Below, in pieces: positions 24,186 through 33,395 of a stretch of 64,000 bases of DNA. Origin of the DNA: Bacterioplanes sp965233665 (GTDB taxonomy: Bacteria; Pseudomonadota; Gammaproteobacteria; Pseudomonadales; Oceanobacteraceae); the NCBI GenBank assembly GCA_965233665.1, contig CBDDTG010000028.1, forward strand, positions 7,281 to 71,280, read 5' to 3'. The notes under the pieces are model-generated. The model saw only the letters and a program-made list of their open reading frames with translations. It ran no database searches and was not told where the DNA came from. How positions within the stretch are numbered: the stretch's first letter is position 1; each line of letters opens with the position of its first letter. The translations under genes and the position numbers were made by a program.

Positions 24186-25424
24186 TCAGCGCATCGCCGC
24201 GTAAGCGGCTTCCGGCACCGGCCAGCGCGTGCGAGTCATTCTTGCCATCTGCTCGGCCAACCTGACCAGCTTACCCGCCTCCGGCATGTGCAAATCGTCC
24301 GGAATATGGGGCCCGTCGGTGACCAGCGTCAGCGGCAACCTTGCCAGTGCAGCGATGCTCATCGCTGGCCCAAGGCAAAAGCACTCATCCAGTTTGGTGA
24401 AAATACAGCCATGTAACGCTGCACTTTTAAAATGTTCGTAGTTTTCTTGCAGGCAACGCCCCTGACTCGTCAGGGGCAACACCAGAAGTTTTTTGACTGA
24501 ATTTCCACAGTCTTTAAGCATAGACAATTGCTCGGTGAAATGCGGGTCTTGGCTGGCAAGACCGGCACTGTCGATGAGAACCAGTTTGGCTTTGGCAACT
24601 TTCTTAAGCAGTTCAGGCAACGAACCGTCTTGCGGGGCCCGAAGCCAGCGTACCCCCAGAATTTTGGCAAAGGTTTTCAGTTGGTCGTGGGCAGCAATGC
24701 GATAATTATCCAGGGTAATTAACGCGACCGATTGCGCGCCATGACGAATCACAAACTGAGCGGCCATTTTGCCGATGGTCGTCGTTTTGCCAGCCCCTGT
24801 TGGACCGAGCAGCGCATAGCGTCCGCCTTGCTCCAGCCAAGGCAAACTGGCTACTGGCAAGTCCTGCTCCATCAACTGCAGTGCCTGACGCCAGCTGTCG
24901 TCTAGGTTATCCGCTGGTTGTAGACGACTCACCAAACGGTCCGACCAGGCGGGTTCTAGCCCGACGTCCTGACAACGCTGCCACAGCTGAGATTGCTGCC
25001 ACGTCATGGGCCGTTCCTGATCCCACGGGCTTCCCTGGTGACTCACCAACCAGTTTTTTAGCTCCTTCAGCTCGCCACTCATGCGCCGCAACTCACCGGA
25101 ATCAGGCGCACTGGGCTGCGCAAACTGCTCCCTGACCTTTTGCTCACGCGCTTTTTGCTGCGGCGGAACTTGAACTTCGGCTCGCTCTGATGCCTCCGGC
25201 TGCAACTGGCGGCGGGTTTGCTCCAGCTCACGCTGCAGCGTCAGTTGGCGTTCTACTTCGGCTTGAGCTTCAGCGTCGCCAGACTGGTAATCCGTAGCCG
25301 CCACGACCTCGAATCCTTGGTCAACCTTTTTGCTCGACAAAATAACGGCATCGCTACCCAGTTCCTGGGTAACCTGCCGCAATGCTTGTTGCATGTTCGC
25401 TGCGGTGATGCGTTTTACTTTCAT
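24186..25424 (-). CDS. flhF: Polar flagellar placement GTPase FlhF
   Basis: A 412-residue SRP-type GTPase that recruits early flagellar parts to the pole. It starts MKVKRITAANMQQALRQVTQ, a family signature; residues ~60-150 are a basic/acidic, Gln-rich B domain; the NG domain follows with the P-loop LLGPTGAGKTTTIGKMAAQF, VALITLDNYRIAAHDQLKTF and LVLIDSAGL and FTKLDECFCLGP. It lies 19 bases after flhA. Confidence 0.96.
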   Translation of the reverse strand: MKVKRITAANMQQALRQVTQELGSDAVILSSKKVDQGFEVVAATDYQSGDAEAQAEVERQLTLQRELEQTRRQLQPEASERAEVQVPPQQKAREQKVREQFAQPSAPDSGELRRMSGELKELKNWLVSHQGSPWDQERPMTWQQSQLWQRCQDVGLEPAWSDRLVSRLQPADNLDDSWRQALQLMEQDLPVASLPWLEQGGRYALLGPTGAGKTTTIGKMAAQFVIRHGAQSVALITLDNYRIAAHDQLKTFAKILGVRWLRAPQDGSLPELLKKVAKAKLVLIDSAGLASQDPHFTEQLSMLKDCGNSVKKLLVLPLTSQGRCLQENYEHFKSAALHGCIFTKLDECFCLGPAMSIAALARLPLTLVTDGPHIPDDLHMPEAGKLVRLAEQMARMTRTRWPVPEAAYAAMR

Positions 25425-25443
25425 GAGCTCAGGCCTTTGTCAG

Positions 25444-27648
25444 TTAGCCGTTCTGGCTGCCAATGGTGGCAACAATCGTGATGCTTTTGTTGTCTGGAAT
25501 TTCCTGATACGACAGCACATGAAGCTGTTCCAGACTGTTGCGGACAAACGCTGCCATGCTTGAACGCAACTGCGTGGTCACCAGTAACACGGCAGGGCGA
25601 CCTGCCATTTCCTGATTTTGCACCGCATCTGCCAGAGACCGTTGCAAGGTGTCCGCCATATTGGGCTCCAGCACCAAGCCCGTGGGCGAGGTCGGCTGAT
25701 TGCCCTGCTGTACTGTTTTAAGCAACAATTGTTCCAGGGATGGATCCAAGGTCATTACCGGCAGCTCATCCTCGTTACCAAAGATGTTCTGCACAATCAT
25801 GCGCGCCAGAGACAGGCGAGCAATCGAGGTTAAAGTGGCGAGATCTTGACTCTGCCCAGGGTTATTCGCCAAAGACTCGGCGATGGAGCGCAAGTCGCGA
25901 ATCGGTACTTGCTCACGCAGCAGGTTCTGTAACACGGTGAGCAGCTGGCTGATGCTGACCGTGTTGGGCACCAACTCTTCGGCCAGCTTGGGCGACGTTT
26001 TGGCCAGCATATCCACCAAGGTCTGTACATCTTCATGACCCAAAAGCTCGTGGGCATGGCGCTGCAGTTTTTGGTTGATGTGGGTCGCCACTACAGTGCT
26101 GGCATCGACCACGGTGTAGCCCAGGGTTTGGGCTTTGTCCTTTTGGCTGGCATCAATCCAATAGGCTTCTAAGCCAAATGCTGGGTCTCGGCCGGCGATG
26201 CCATCAATTTTGCCAAAGACTTGCCCTGGGTTGATGGCAAGTTCACGTTCCGGGTGAATTTCTGCTTCCGCCAGCGTCACCCCCATCAAGGTAATGCGAT
26301 ATTGGTTCGGCAGTAGATCAAGGTTGTCGCGAATATGCACCGACGGCATCAGGAAGCCTAACTCTTGCGAGAGCTTGCGCCGCACGCCCTTAATTCGACT
26401 CAGTAGCTGACCGCCCTGATTCTTGTCCACCAGAGGAATCAGTCGATAACCCACCTCTAAACCGATACGGTCAACTGGCTCAACGTCATCCCAGCCCAGC
26501 TCTTTCACTTCCATCTGCTGCAGTGCGGCCTGGGCTTTTTCTTGCGGAGCTGCCAGCGCTGTGGAAGCACTGGTTTCGCCCTGTGATTCTTGACCGGCTT
26601 TTTGCCCGCCTAGGCGCTGTGCAATCTTGTCTCCTAACGCTCCGCCTTGTTTGCGCCAACGAATCCAATAAGCCACCGCTCCAGCAATGGCCGCTGCCGA
26701 CAAAAACACGGTATGTGGCATACCAGGCACAATGCCCATTAAGAACAGCAGGCCAGCCGACACACCCAGCGCCTGTGACGAGGCGAACATTTGACCAAAA
26801 ACTTGCTGGCTCATGTCTTCGTCATTGCCATTGCGCGTTACCATGATGGCCGTCGCAGTGGACAACAGTAACGATGGAATTTGCGCCACCAAGCCATCAC
26901 CAATCGCCAGCAAGGTGTACGCCTCAACGGCGTTGCCCAGGGTGAGGTTATGCTGCCCCATGCCAATGGCGAAGCCACCCACAATGTTAATGATAAGAAT
27001 CAAGATACCGGCAACAGCATCGCCCTTCACGAACTTGCTGGCACCGTCCATGGCACCGTAAAAATCCGCTTCTGCAGCAATTTCAGCCCGCCGAGTTTTG
27101 GCCGCATCGGCATCGATCAAACCGGCATTCAAATCGGCGTCTATCGCCATTTGCTTGCCCGGCATGGCATCCAGAGTGAAACGGGCAGTGACTTCAGATA
27201 CTCGGCCTGCGCCCTTGGTGACCACCACAAAGTTAATAATCACCAAAATCATGAACACCACCAAACCGACGGCATAGTTACCGCCGATCAGCACTTCACC
27301 AAAGGCTTCAATCACCTTACCGGCGGCATCGCCGCCTTCATGGCCATTCAGCAACACAACCCGCGTACTGGCGACGTTAAGTGCCAAACGCAATAAAGTA
27401 GCCACTAGCAAAATGGTGGGGAAAATAGCGAAGTCCAACGGCCGGCGGGCATACACACTGACCAGCAGGACCACAACCGACAGCGCAATATTGAAGGTAA
27501 AAAAGGTATCTAACAGAAAGGGCGGCAGCGGCAGGGTCATCATGCCCAGCAACACCAGCAACATCAGCGGAATCGCCAAGCTGGTGTTGTTGAGCGATGC
27601 GAAGGTCGATTTAACCTGACTCAGAACCTGTCCGGGGGCCGCTGCCAT
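25444..27648 (-). CDS. flhA: Flagellar export gate protein FlhA
   Basis: A 734-residue core component of the flagellar type III export gate. The N-terminal half has about eight membrane helices, with the FHIPEP-family cytosolic loop (MPGKQMAIDADLNAGLIDA, then AKTRRAEIAAEADFYGAMDG); the C-terminal half is the cytosolic ring domain that docks chaperone-substrate complexes. It is some 25-40 residues longer than E. coli and Pseudomonas FlhA, partly through an Ala/Gln-rich linker around residues 345-385. The ribosome site at ATG 27648 is weak. A RpoN-type promoter candidate lies 38 bases upstream. Confidence 0.97.
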   Translation of the reverse strand: MAAAPGQVLSQVKSTFASLNNTSLAIPLMLLVLLGMMTLPLPPFLLDTFFTFNIALSVVVLLVSVYARRPLDFAIFPTILLVATLLRLALNVASTRVVLLNGHEGGDAAGKVIEAFGEVLIGGNYAVGLVVFMILVIINFVVVTKGAGRVSEVTARFTLDAMPGKQMAIDADLNAGLIDADAAKTRRAEIAAEADFYGAMDGASKFVKGDAVAGILILIINIVGGFAIGMGQHNLTLGNAVEAYTLLAIGDGLVAQIPSLLLSTATAIMVTRNGNDEDMSQQVFGQMFASSQALGVSAGLLFLMGIVPGMPHTVFLSAAAIAGAVAYWIRWRKQGGALGDKIAQRLGGQKAGQESQGETSASTALAAPQEKAQAALQQMEVKELGWDDVEPVDRIGLEVGYRLIPLVDKNQGGQLLSRIKGVRRKLSQELGFLMPSVHIRDNLDLLPNQYRITLMGVTLAEAEIHPERELAINPGQVFGKIDGIAGRDPAFGLEAYWIDASQKDKAQTLGYTVVDASTVVATHINQKLQRHAHELLGHEDVQTLVDMLAKTSPKLAEELVPNTVSISQLLTVLQNLLREQVPIRDLRSIAESLANNPGQSQDLATLTSIARLSLARMIVQNIFGNEDELPVMTLDPSLEQLLLKTVQQGNQPTSPTGLVLEPNMADTLQRSLADAVQNQEMAGRPAVLLVTTQLRSSMAAFVRNSLEQLHVLSYQEIPDNKSITIVATIGSQNG

Positions 27649-27685
27649 ATCTGTACCGTCAAAAATTTAACTAATACAGCTACCC

Positions 27686-27701
27686 TGCAAAAAGCTTTCC
27701 T
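27686..27701 (-). promoter_or_regulatory. Candidate RpoN (sigma-54) promoter of flhA
   Basis: AGGAAAGCTTTTTGCA on the minus strand; keeps GG and TTGCA with ten bases between GG and GC, but three other positions differ from TGGCAC-N5-TTGCA. The inferred start is about 27 bases before flhA. flhA is a FleQ/RpoN gene in Pseudomonas. Confidence 0.5.
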
Positions 27702-27705
27702 ACTT

Positions 27706-28851
27706 TCAGCTGTTGTCAGGATCGACCCTAAGGTCGCGTGGAATCGGCATATCCGGTTTGCGCTCGGGCTTAGGACCACGGCCCTTGGCATACATATCCA
27801 TCTGGTAGACATAAGCCAACACTTGTGCGACGGCGACGTACAAGCCCTCCGGAATTTCTTCACCAATTTTGGCGTGAGCAAACAACGCCCGAGCCAGCGG
27901 CGGTGCCTGCATGCGCGGAATATTGTGCTCCCGAGCAATTTCCTGAATCTTTTGCGCCACCTGATCACTGCCCTTGGCTAGCATCACAGGTGCGGTCATG
28001 GCATCGGCAGAGTACTGCAGAGCCACGGCATAGTGAGTGGGGTTCGTGATCACGACATCGGCGTCCGGCACACTGCTCATCATTTGACGCTGTGCCGCCT
28101 CGCGTTGCAGTTGCCGAACCTTGGCTTTCACCTCAGGTTTGCCCTCGGTTTCTTTGTACTCATCCTTAATTTCTTGCATCGACATGCGCAGTTTTTTGGT
28201 GTGGCTATATATCTGCCAAGGAACATCGGCAATGGCAATGACCAGCGTTGATAAGCACAACGCCAGCACGCTCCACAAAATGATATCCACCGCCCCCTGA
28301 ATGGCCGGCTCCAACGCTTTGCGTTTTAGGTTCATGGCTTCTTCGAAAAAGAATGCCATCACCAACCAAGCCACCAACCCCACCACAATGACCTTGGCCC
28401 AAGCTTTAATCAGCTCGACCAGCGAGTTCATCGAGAACATGCGTTTAAGGCCTTTTAGCGGATCTAAGCGGTCTAATTTAGGAGCAATGGCTTTGGTCGA
28501 GAACAGCCAACCACCTATCCCGAGAGGGCCAGCAATGGCCGCGATAAGTACTAGCACCAACCAGGGTGCGATGGCGTAAATGGAGTCCTTCAGCGATGCC
28601 CCAAGATGACGACTCATGACGCTGGTATCAAATACCGCGGAGCGCTCCAACACAAAGCCATAGCGAGCAATGCCCGCCATGTAGTCCGCCATCCAGGGGC
28701 CAAAGGCAATCAAACCGGCTGCACCGATGACCAACACGGCGGTGGTCGCCAGTTCTTTGGAGCGCGGCACTTGCCCTTCCTCTCGGGCCTTTTCCAGCCT
28801 TCGACTGGTGGGTTCCTCGCTTTTTTCCTGGCTGCTGTCTTCTTCGGCCAT
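27706..28851 (-). CDS. flhB: Flagellar export switch protein FlhB
   Basis: A 381-residue export-gate protein that switches substrate specificity from rod/hook to filament type. Four membrane helices occupy residues ~30-215; the cytosolic domain has the autocleavage site in VVITNPTHYAVALQY (cut between Asn and Pro). It begins one base after the fliR stop. It is the last gene of fliLMNOPQR-flhB; flhA follows after 57 bases and has its own promoter candidate. Confidence 0.97.
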   Translation of the reverse strand: MAEEDSSQEKSEEPTSRRLEKAREEGQVPRSKELATTAVLVIGAAGLIAFGPWMADYMAGIARYGFVLERSAVFDTSVMSRHLGASLKDSIYAIAPWLVLVLIAAIAGPLGIGGWLFSTKAIAPKLDRLDPLKGLKRMFSMNSLVELIKAWAKVIVVGLVAWLVMAFFFEEAMNLKRKALEPAIQGAVDIILWSVLALCLSTLVIAIADVPWQIYSHTKKLRMSMQEIKDEYKETEGKPEVKAKVRQLQREAAQRQMMSSVPDADVVITNPTHYAVALQYSADAMTAPVMLAKGSDQVAQKIQEIAREHNIPRMQAPPLARALFAHAKIGEEIPEGLYVAVAQVLAYVYQMDMYAKGRGPKPERKPDMPIPRDLRVDPDNS

Positions 28852-28852
28852 C

Positions 28853-29629
28853 TTAACCTCGCGTCAGCTTTTTCAGGAACTCAAACATGGCGTCCATGTA
28901 GCTTTGAAAACCCTGAGCCATTTCGCCAATGGTGGCCCACATGATGAACAAACCTACAATCATGGTAACAGGGAAACCCAAGGCAAAAATATTCAGCTGC
29001 GGCGCCGCTCGGGTCATCACACCAAACGCCAGATTCACAATCAGCAACGCCGTTAATGCAGGCAGTGCAATGACCACCGCCGCAGCAAACATCCAGCCGC
29101 TCCACTCGACGATCATGCCAAAGTCTGCTGCACCCAAACCGTCGAACCCAACCGGCAAGGTATGAAAACTATCCGCCAGGATTTCCAGCATCACCAGATG
29201 GCCGTCCAAGGATAAAAACACCAGGCTGACCATAAATAAGAACCACTGGCTGATCACCACCACCGACGCCCCTTGAGCCGGGTCCACTGTGACGGCGATA
29301 CCCAAGCCGGTTTGCATAGCAATTAATTGACCGGCGATGACATAGACTTGCGTCACCAGTTCGATGACAAACCCCATGGCAATACCAATCAGCAGTTGCT
29401 GCATAATGATCAACATAGAAGCCACTGACAGCGGGTCAACTTTGGGCATGGGTGGTAGCACGGGCGTAATGACAACAGCCACGACTAAGGCGAGAAAAAT
29501 ACGAATGCGCTGCGGCACCATGCGGGTACCAATTAATGGCATCACCATCAACAAGCCCGTAATGCGCGCAAAAGGGTAGAGATAGCGGCTAACCCAGTGC
29601 CCGACTTCTAGGGCCTCAAACTCAAACAC
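28853..29629 (-). CDS. fliR: Flagellar export protein FliR
   Basis: A 258-residue integral membrane protein of the export gate with about six hydrophobic segments. VSRYLYPFARITGLLMVMPL near the N-terminus and QTGLGIAVTVDPAQGASV are typical of FliR. It follows fliQ by two bases. Confidence 0.95.
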   Translation of the reverse strand: MFEFEALEVGHWVSRYLYPFARITGLLMVMPLIGTRMVPQRIRIFLALVVAVVITPVLPPMPKVDPLSVASMLIIMQQLLIGIAMGFVIELVTQVYVIAGQLIAMQTGLGIAVTVDPAQGASVVVISQWFLFMVSLVFLSLDGHLVMLEILADSFHTLPVGFDGLGAADFGMIVEWSGWMFAAAVVIALPALTALLIVNLAFGVMTRAAPQLNIFALGFPVTMIVGLFIMWATIGEMAQGFQSYMDAMFEFLKKLTRG

Positions 29630-29631
29630 AA

Positions 29632-29901
29632 CTAACCAATTAAGAACGCGATGTTGGTGTATATATCACGGCTGAAATCTAACACTGCCGTCACAGCCCA
29701 AGGGCCAAAGCCGATCAAGGCCAGCAAGGTCACGACTAAGCGCGGTAGAAAACTTAACGTCTGCTCATTGATTTGCGTCGCCGCCTGAAAGGTACTGACC
29801 ATCAAGCCAATAATGAGGCTCGGCACAATCATGACCACCACAATGAGCAGCACCAAGTACAACGCATGAGAAAATAAATCCCCTACTTCTACTGGGCTCA
29901 T
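29632..29901 (-). CDS. fliQ: Flagellar export protein FliQ
   Basis: An 89-residue export-gate protein with two membrane helices and the family segment STFQAATQINEQTLSFLPRL. Begins 12 bases after fliP. Confidence 0.96.
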   Translation of the reverse strand: MSPVEVGDLFSHALYLVLLIVVVMIVPSLIIGLMVSTFQAATQINEQTLSFLPRLVVTLLALIGFGPWAVTAVLDFSRDIYTNIAFLIG

Positions 29902-29913
29902 AAGACCTCCGGG

Positions 29914-30675
29914 TTATACCGTGCCAAAACTGTTGGCCAACGTCCCCATTACCAGGGCCCAACCATCAATCAGCACAAACAGCATGATTTTAAACGGCAG
30001 AGAAATAATGATGGGCGACAACATCATCATACCCATGGCCATCAGAATACTGGCCACCACCAAATCGATGATCAAAAAAGGAATAAATAGTAGAAAGCCT
30101 ATTTGAAAGGCAGTTTTTAGCTCGCTGGTCACAAATGCTGGAATCAAAATATGCAAAGGTGTTTCTTCCGCGCTGCCAATGTCATCGCGCCCACTGATGC
30201 GAATAAACAGCTGCAGGTCATTTTCACGCGTTTGCGCCAACATAAACTCATGCATAGGCACGGTAGCCCGCTGCAACGCCTCCGCCGGAGTAATTTCCTC
30301 GTTAATGTAGGGTTGCAGAGCGTCGGCATTAATCACCCGAAATACCGGCATCATGATGAACAAAGTCAAAAATAGAGTCAGACCCAGCAAAATCTGATTG
30401 GAAGGTGTTTGCTGCAGGCCAATGGCTTGGCGCAAGATTGCCAGCACGACAATAATACGGGTAAAAGATGTCATCATGATTAACAGTGCCGGCAACACCG
30501 ACAGCAGCGTCATGATCACCAGAATCTGGAAGGTAACCGAGTAGTTGCCGCCGGTGTCGGTGCTTTCGTAAACGATGGCCGGCACACCTAAAAAGGCTTT
30601 GCTTTGCTCCTCAGCCAACGCCGGGCAAGCCATGAAGGTGAAGAATACGAGCAGCAGCGGCCAGCAACGTTTCAT
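29914..30675 (-). CDS. fliP: Flagellar export protein FliP
   Basis: A 253-residue export-gate protein. It starts with a cleavable signal peptide (basic MKRC, hydrophobic stretch, ACPALA), as in other FliP proteins, followed by four membrane helices; SFTRIIVVLAILRQAIGLQQ and PSNQILLGLTLFLTLFIM are conserved segments. The ATG overlaps the fliO stop by four bases. Confidence 0.97.
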   Translation of the reverse strand: MKRCWPLLLVFFTFMACPALAEEQSKAFLGVPAIVYESTDTGGNYSVTFQILVIMTLLSVLPALLIMMTSFTRIIVVLAILRQAIGLQQTPSNQILLGLTLFLTLFIMMPVFRVINADALQPYINEEITPAEALQRATVPMHEFMLAQTRENDLQLFIRISGRDDIGSAEETPLHILIPAFVTSELKTAFQIGFLLFIPFLIIDLVVASILMAMGMMMLSPIIISLPFKIMLFVLIDGWALVMGTLANSFGTV

Positions 30676-31076
30676 GAGCTTACTGCCTTTTTTAATAGGT
30701 CAGCAAAGCTGGCACTACTCTCCTGCTCTACATTGATCACTGGCTCATCAAACTCTGCCAATGGAGTAATTTGCTGGGCGGTAATGCCGACCAGAATTTG
30801 CTTCTCACCCACTTGAATCAAGGCAATGCGCTCTTTAACACCCAGTGTCAAAGTCGCCACGGGCTGAATGGCACCACTGGCCATGGCCGGACGAATGGCC
30901 CGCATTTTGGTGGCTAACCAAGCCAGCACTAAAATCAGGCCAATAATGATCAATAGAAACACCGCCACGGTTCCAGCGGATGACCATGGGTCTGGTACAG
31001 CGGTTTTTTGTTCAGCCATTGCCCATAACGGCAACGCCGCTAACAGCACACTAACGCAGACGTTGAATACGCTCAC
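30672..31076 (-). CDS. fliO: Flagellar export accessory protein FliO
   Basis: A 134-residue protein with an N-terminal signal-like segment, one membrane helix (about residues 33-53) and a cytosolic domain (VATLTLGVKERIALIQVGEK) of the FliO family, which stabilises FliP. The start is a GTG at 31076 that overlaps fliN by 26 bases; another GTG nine codons on (31049) is possible, so the exact start is uncertain. Confidence 0.88.
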   Translation of the reverse strand: MSVFNVCVSVLLAALPLWAMAEQKTAVPDPWSSAGTVAVFLLIIIGLILVLAWLATKMRAIRPAMASGAIQPVATLTLGVKERIALIQVGEKQILVGITAQQITPLAEFDEPVINVEQESSASFADLLKKAVSS

Positions 31077-31620
31077 TCTGACTCACCACATCGGTTAATC
31101 GAATGCCGAACTTATCGTTCACCATCACCACTTCGCCATGGGCAATCAATGTGCCATTTACCAGCACATCCAGTGGCTCACCGGCTAAGCGATCCAGTTC
31201 AACCACCGAGCCCTGATTCAATTGCAACAGGTTGCGAATGGGAATTTGTGTGCTGCCTACTTCCATCGAAATGCGTACCGGGATATCCAGAATGACATCC
31301 AGCTCTGGCCCGTCGGTATTAATCGGACGCGGCGCGCCTTCATCTTGCAATGGATCGAGTGGCGCCCGTTCCACATGGCTTTCTGGCTCTGCCTCGGGCT
31401 CTTCGGAGGCAGCAGCCTCTTCTTGCATGGCGGCGGCCCAATCATCTTCCACGCTGTCGTCGTCGGAGGTTTCGCCCGCCTCTTCCATGGCCGCTGCCCA
31501 TTCATCCGCTAACGCGGCTTCGTCTTCACCAGCTTCTTCAATGCCACTGGCGACAGAATCGGCCAGCGCATCGGCATCCACCGATTCTTCCGGGCTTACT
31601 TCATTTTCATCGTCAGCCAT
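31051..31620 (-). CDS. fliN: Flagellar switch protein FliN with duplicated acidic motif
   Basis: A 189-residue C-ring protein. The C-terminal ~85 residues are the SpoA domain (LDVILDIPVRISMEVGSTQI, IRNLLQLNQGSVVELDRLAG). The first 100 residues are strongly acidic and carry two similar segments, ADEWAAAMEEA (38-48) and EDDWAAAMQEEA (58-69); one such segment is usual in this region of gammaproteobacterial FliN. FliN binds FliH and docks the export ATPase complex. GGAGAG precedes the ATG; fliM ends nine bases upstream. Confidence 0.95.
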   Translation of the reverse strand: MADDENEVSPEESVDADALADSVASGIEEAGEDEAALADEWAAAMEEAGETSDDDSVEDDWAAAMQEEAAASEEPEAEPESHVERAPLDPLQDEGAPRPINTDGPELDVILDIPVRISMEVGSTQIPIRNLLQLNQGSVVELDRLAGEPLDVLVNGTLIAHGEVVMVNDKFGIRLTDVVSQSERIQRLR

Positions 31621-31629
31621 CGTGCTCTC

Positions 31630-32604
31630 CTACTTGCGTGAGCGGTGGCGGTGAACTTGATCTATGACTTTCACCGCCAGATTATCATTAGAAATTCCCA
31701 GCTTACCCAGGAATAGGGGAATGCCATTGGCCTGTAAGGTAAAATACTCAGGCATGTCGATGGGGATGACATCTCCGGCTTTTAATTCAGCCACCTCACG
31801 CAAGGTAATGTCGCGCTCCACCAGTGTGCCATGCATGGGAACCCTGGCTTCCAAAATGTCTTCCCGCAGCGACTGCATCCAACGTTCATCAACGTCATCA
31901 ATATCACTTTGCACGCCCGCATCCAAGACTTCACGCATTGGTTCAATCATCGAATAGGGAATGGTCAAGTGGAAATCTCCACCGCCGCCGTCCAGTTCAA
32001 CGTGGAAGGTATTCACCACCACCACTTCACTGGGGCTCACGATATTGGCCATCGCCGGGTTTACTTCTGAGCCAACGTATTCAAACTCCAATTTCGTCAC
32101 TGGCGCCCAGGCTTCAATCATGTCATTAAAAATCTGGCTCAGTACAATTTGCACCACCCGAACTTCGGTCGGTGTAAATTCGCGCCCTTCAATTTTGGCG
32201 TGACGACCATCGCCACCAAAAAAGTTATCCACCAATTTAAAGACCAGTTTGGCATCCATGATAAATAGGGCGGTACCACGCAATGGACGCATTTTTACCA
32301 GATTCAAACTGGTGGGCACGTACAGGGTGTGAACGTACTCACCAAATTTCATGATTTGCACGCCACCCGACGCCACATCGGCGCTGCGCCGCAAAAAATT
32401 GAACATGCTGATGCGCATGTAGCGAGCGAAGCGCTCATTGATCATTTCCAGGGTCGGCATGCGACCGCGAACAATGCGGTCATTGCTGGTTAAGTCATAC
32501 GACTTGACCCCGGTTGCATCAATATCGTCTTCCGGCTCTATATCGCCGTCGTCGACACCATGAAGGAGCGCATCAATCTCATCTTGTGACAGTAAATCCT
32601 GCAC
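31630..32604 (-). CDS. fliM: Flagellar switch protein FliM
   Basis: A 324-residue C-ring protein. The N-terminal LLSQDEIDALLHGVDDG is the CheY-P binding peptide; then the CheC-like middle domain (FGEYVHTLYVPTSLNLVKM, FFGGDGRH) and a C-terminal SpoA domain (PLFLGKLGISNDNLAVKVID). AGGAAGA lies upstream of the ATG; fliL ends nine bases before. Confidence 0.97.
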   Translation of the reverse strand: MQDLLSQDEIDALLHGVDDGDIEPEDDIDATGVKSYDLTSNDRIVRGRMPTLEMINERFARYMRISMFNFLRRSADVASGGVQIMKFGEYVHTLYVPTSLNLVKMRPLRGTALFIMDAKLVFKLVDNFFGGDGRHAKIEGREFTPTEVRVVQIVLSQIFNDMIEAWAPVTKLEFEYVGSEVNPAMANIVSPSEVVVVNTFHVELDGGGGDFHLTIPYSMIEPMREVLDAGVQSDIDDVDERWMQSLREDILEARVPMHGTLVERDITLREVAELKAGDVIPIDMPEYFTLQANGIPLFLGKLGISNDNLAVKVIDQVHRHRSRK

Positions 32605-32613
32605 CGGATCTTC

Positions 32614-33150
32614 CTACTGCATTACGTAGTTAGTAAAGAGCACGGCCTCAACGCCGCCCTCGCTGCCTTCTCGCTGCACCAGCATGTCAAGATGCTCGGT
32701 TAGCTCCTTTTGCAACGCTCGCCGGCCTTCGGCTGTTCGCAAGGTGTCAAAATCTTGTTCGGTGATAATTCGAATAATATCGTTGCGAATCATAGGCTCG
32801 TGCATGTTAAGCGTATCCACAACATCCTGTTTGCGGGTCATCACTTGCAAGCTCAGCTGTAAAAACCGTTGTCGTGGTCCCACCTGAAAGCTAATGACAA
32901 ATTCGGGTTTAAGAATGACATATTGGGCAGGCGCTTTTGTCTCTTCAACCTGCTCTGCGACCTCTGCTTCTATGTCGCCTTCAGCGGTATCGTCCTCTCC
33001 TGACATTAGAAAGAATAATGTCGCCCCAACGGCCGCACCCACCAATACCAATGCCAGCAGAATAATCAGTATCAGCTTTTTCTTGCCACCTTTTTTACCG
33101 CCCTCAGCGGCCGTGTCATCGTCCAGCTTGAGATCTTGCTCTGCTGCCAT
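32614..33150 (-). CDS. fliL: Stator-associated protein FliL
   Basis: A 178-residue single-pass membrane protein (helix at about 26-50 after a basic GGKKGGKKK stretch) with a periplasmic FliL domain related to stomatins (PEFVISFQVGPRQRFLQLSL, TEQDFDTLRTAEGRRALQKE). It modulates stators. First gene of its operon; AGGAGA precedes the ATG and a strong RpoN promoter lies 31 bases upstream. Confidence 0.95.
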   Translation of the reverse strand: MAAEQDLKLDDDTAAEGGKKGGKKKLILIILLALVLVGAAVGATLFFLMSGEDDTAEGDIEAEVAEQVEETKAPAQYVILKPEFVISFQVGPRQRFLQLSLQVMTRKQDVVDTLNMHEPMIRNDIIRIITEQDFDTLRTAEGRRALQKELTEHLDMLVQREGSEGGVEAVLFTNYVMQ

Positions 33151-33180
33151 AATGTGTCTCTCCTGTCGTCACTGTATCTC

Positions 33181-33196
33181 TGCAAACCATGTGCCA
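33181..33196 (-). promoter_or_regulatory. RpoN (sigma-54) promoter of fliLMNOPQR-flhB
   Basis: TGGCACATGGTTTGCA on the minus strand fits TGGCAC-N5-TTGCA exactly. The inferred start lies about 20 bases before fliL. FleQ-dependent expression is expected. Confidence 0.88.
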
Positions 33197-33305
33197 CCGA
33201 AAACTGTCAACAAACTGACATTCACCACAATCTCTGGCAGTTTAGTTGCTGCCCAGTCAAGTTGCTGGCCACAGCGCAATAGAAGTCGATAACGAGAGAG
33301 TTTTA

Positions 33306-33340
33306 AAGAAGAAAGCCCCAGCGCAGACAGCGCCCGGGGG
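33306..33340 (-). terminator. Terminator after fliK
   Basis: On the minus strand CCCCGGGCGC-loop-GCGCTGGGGC (one bulge, one wobble) is followed by TTTCTTCTTT. It separates fliK from the fliL promoter. Confidence 0.6.
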
Positions 33341-33395
33341 ATAGGAGGTAAGCCTTAGTATCAACCGATACGAACACCAAACTTCGACAAAGGCG

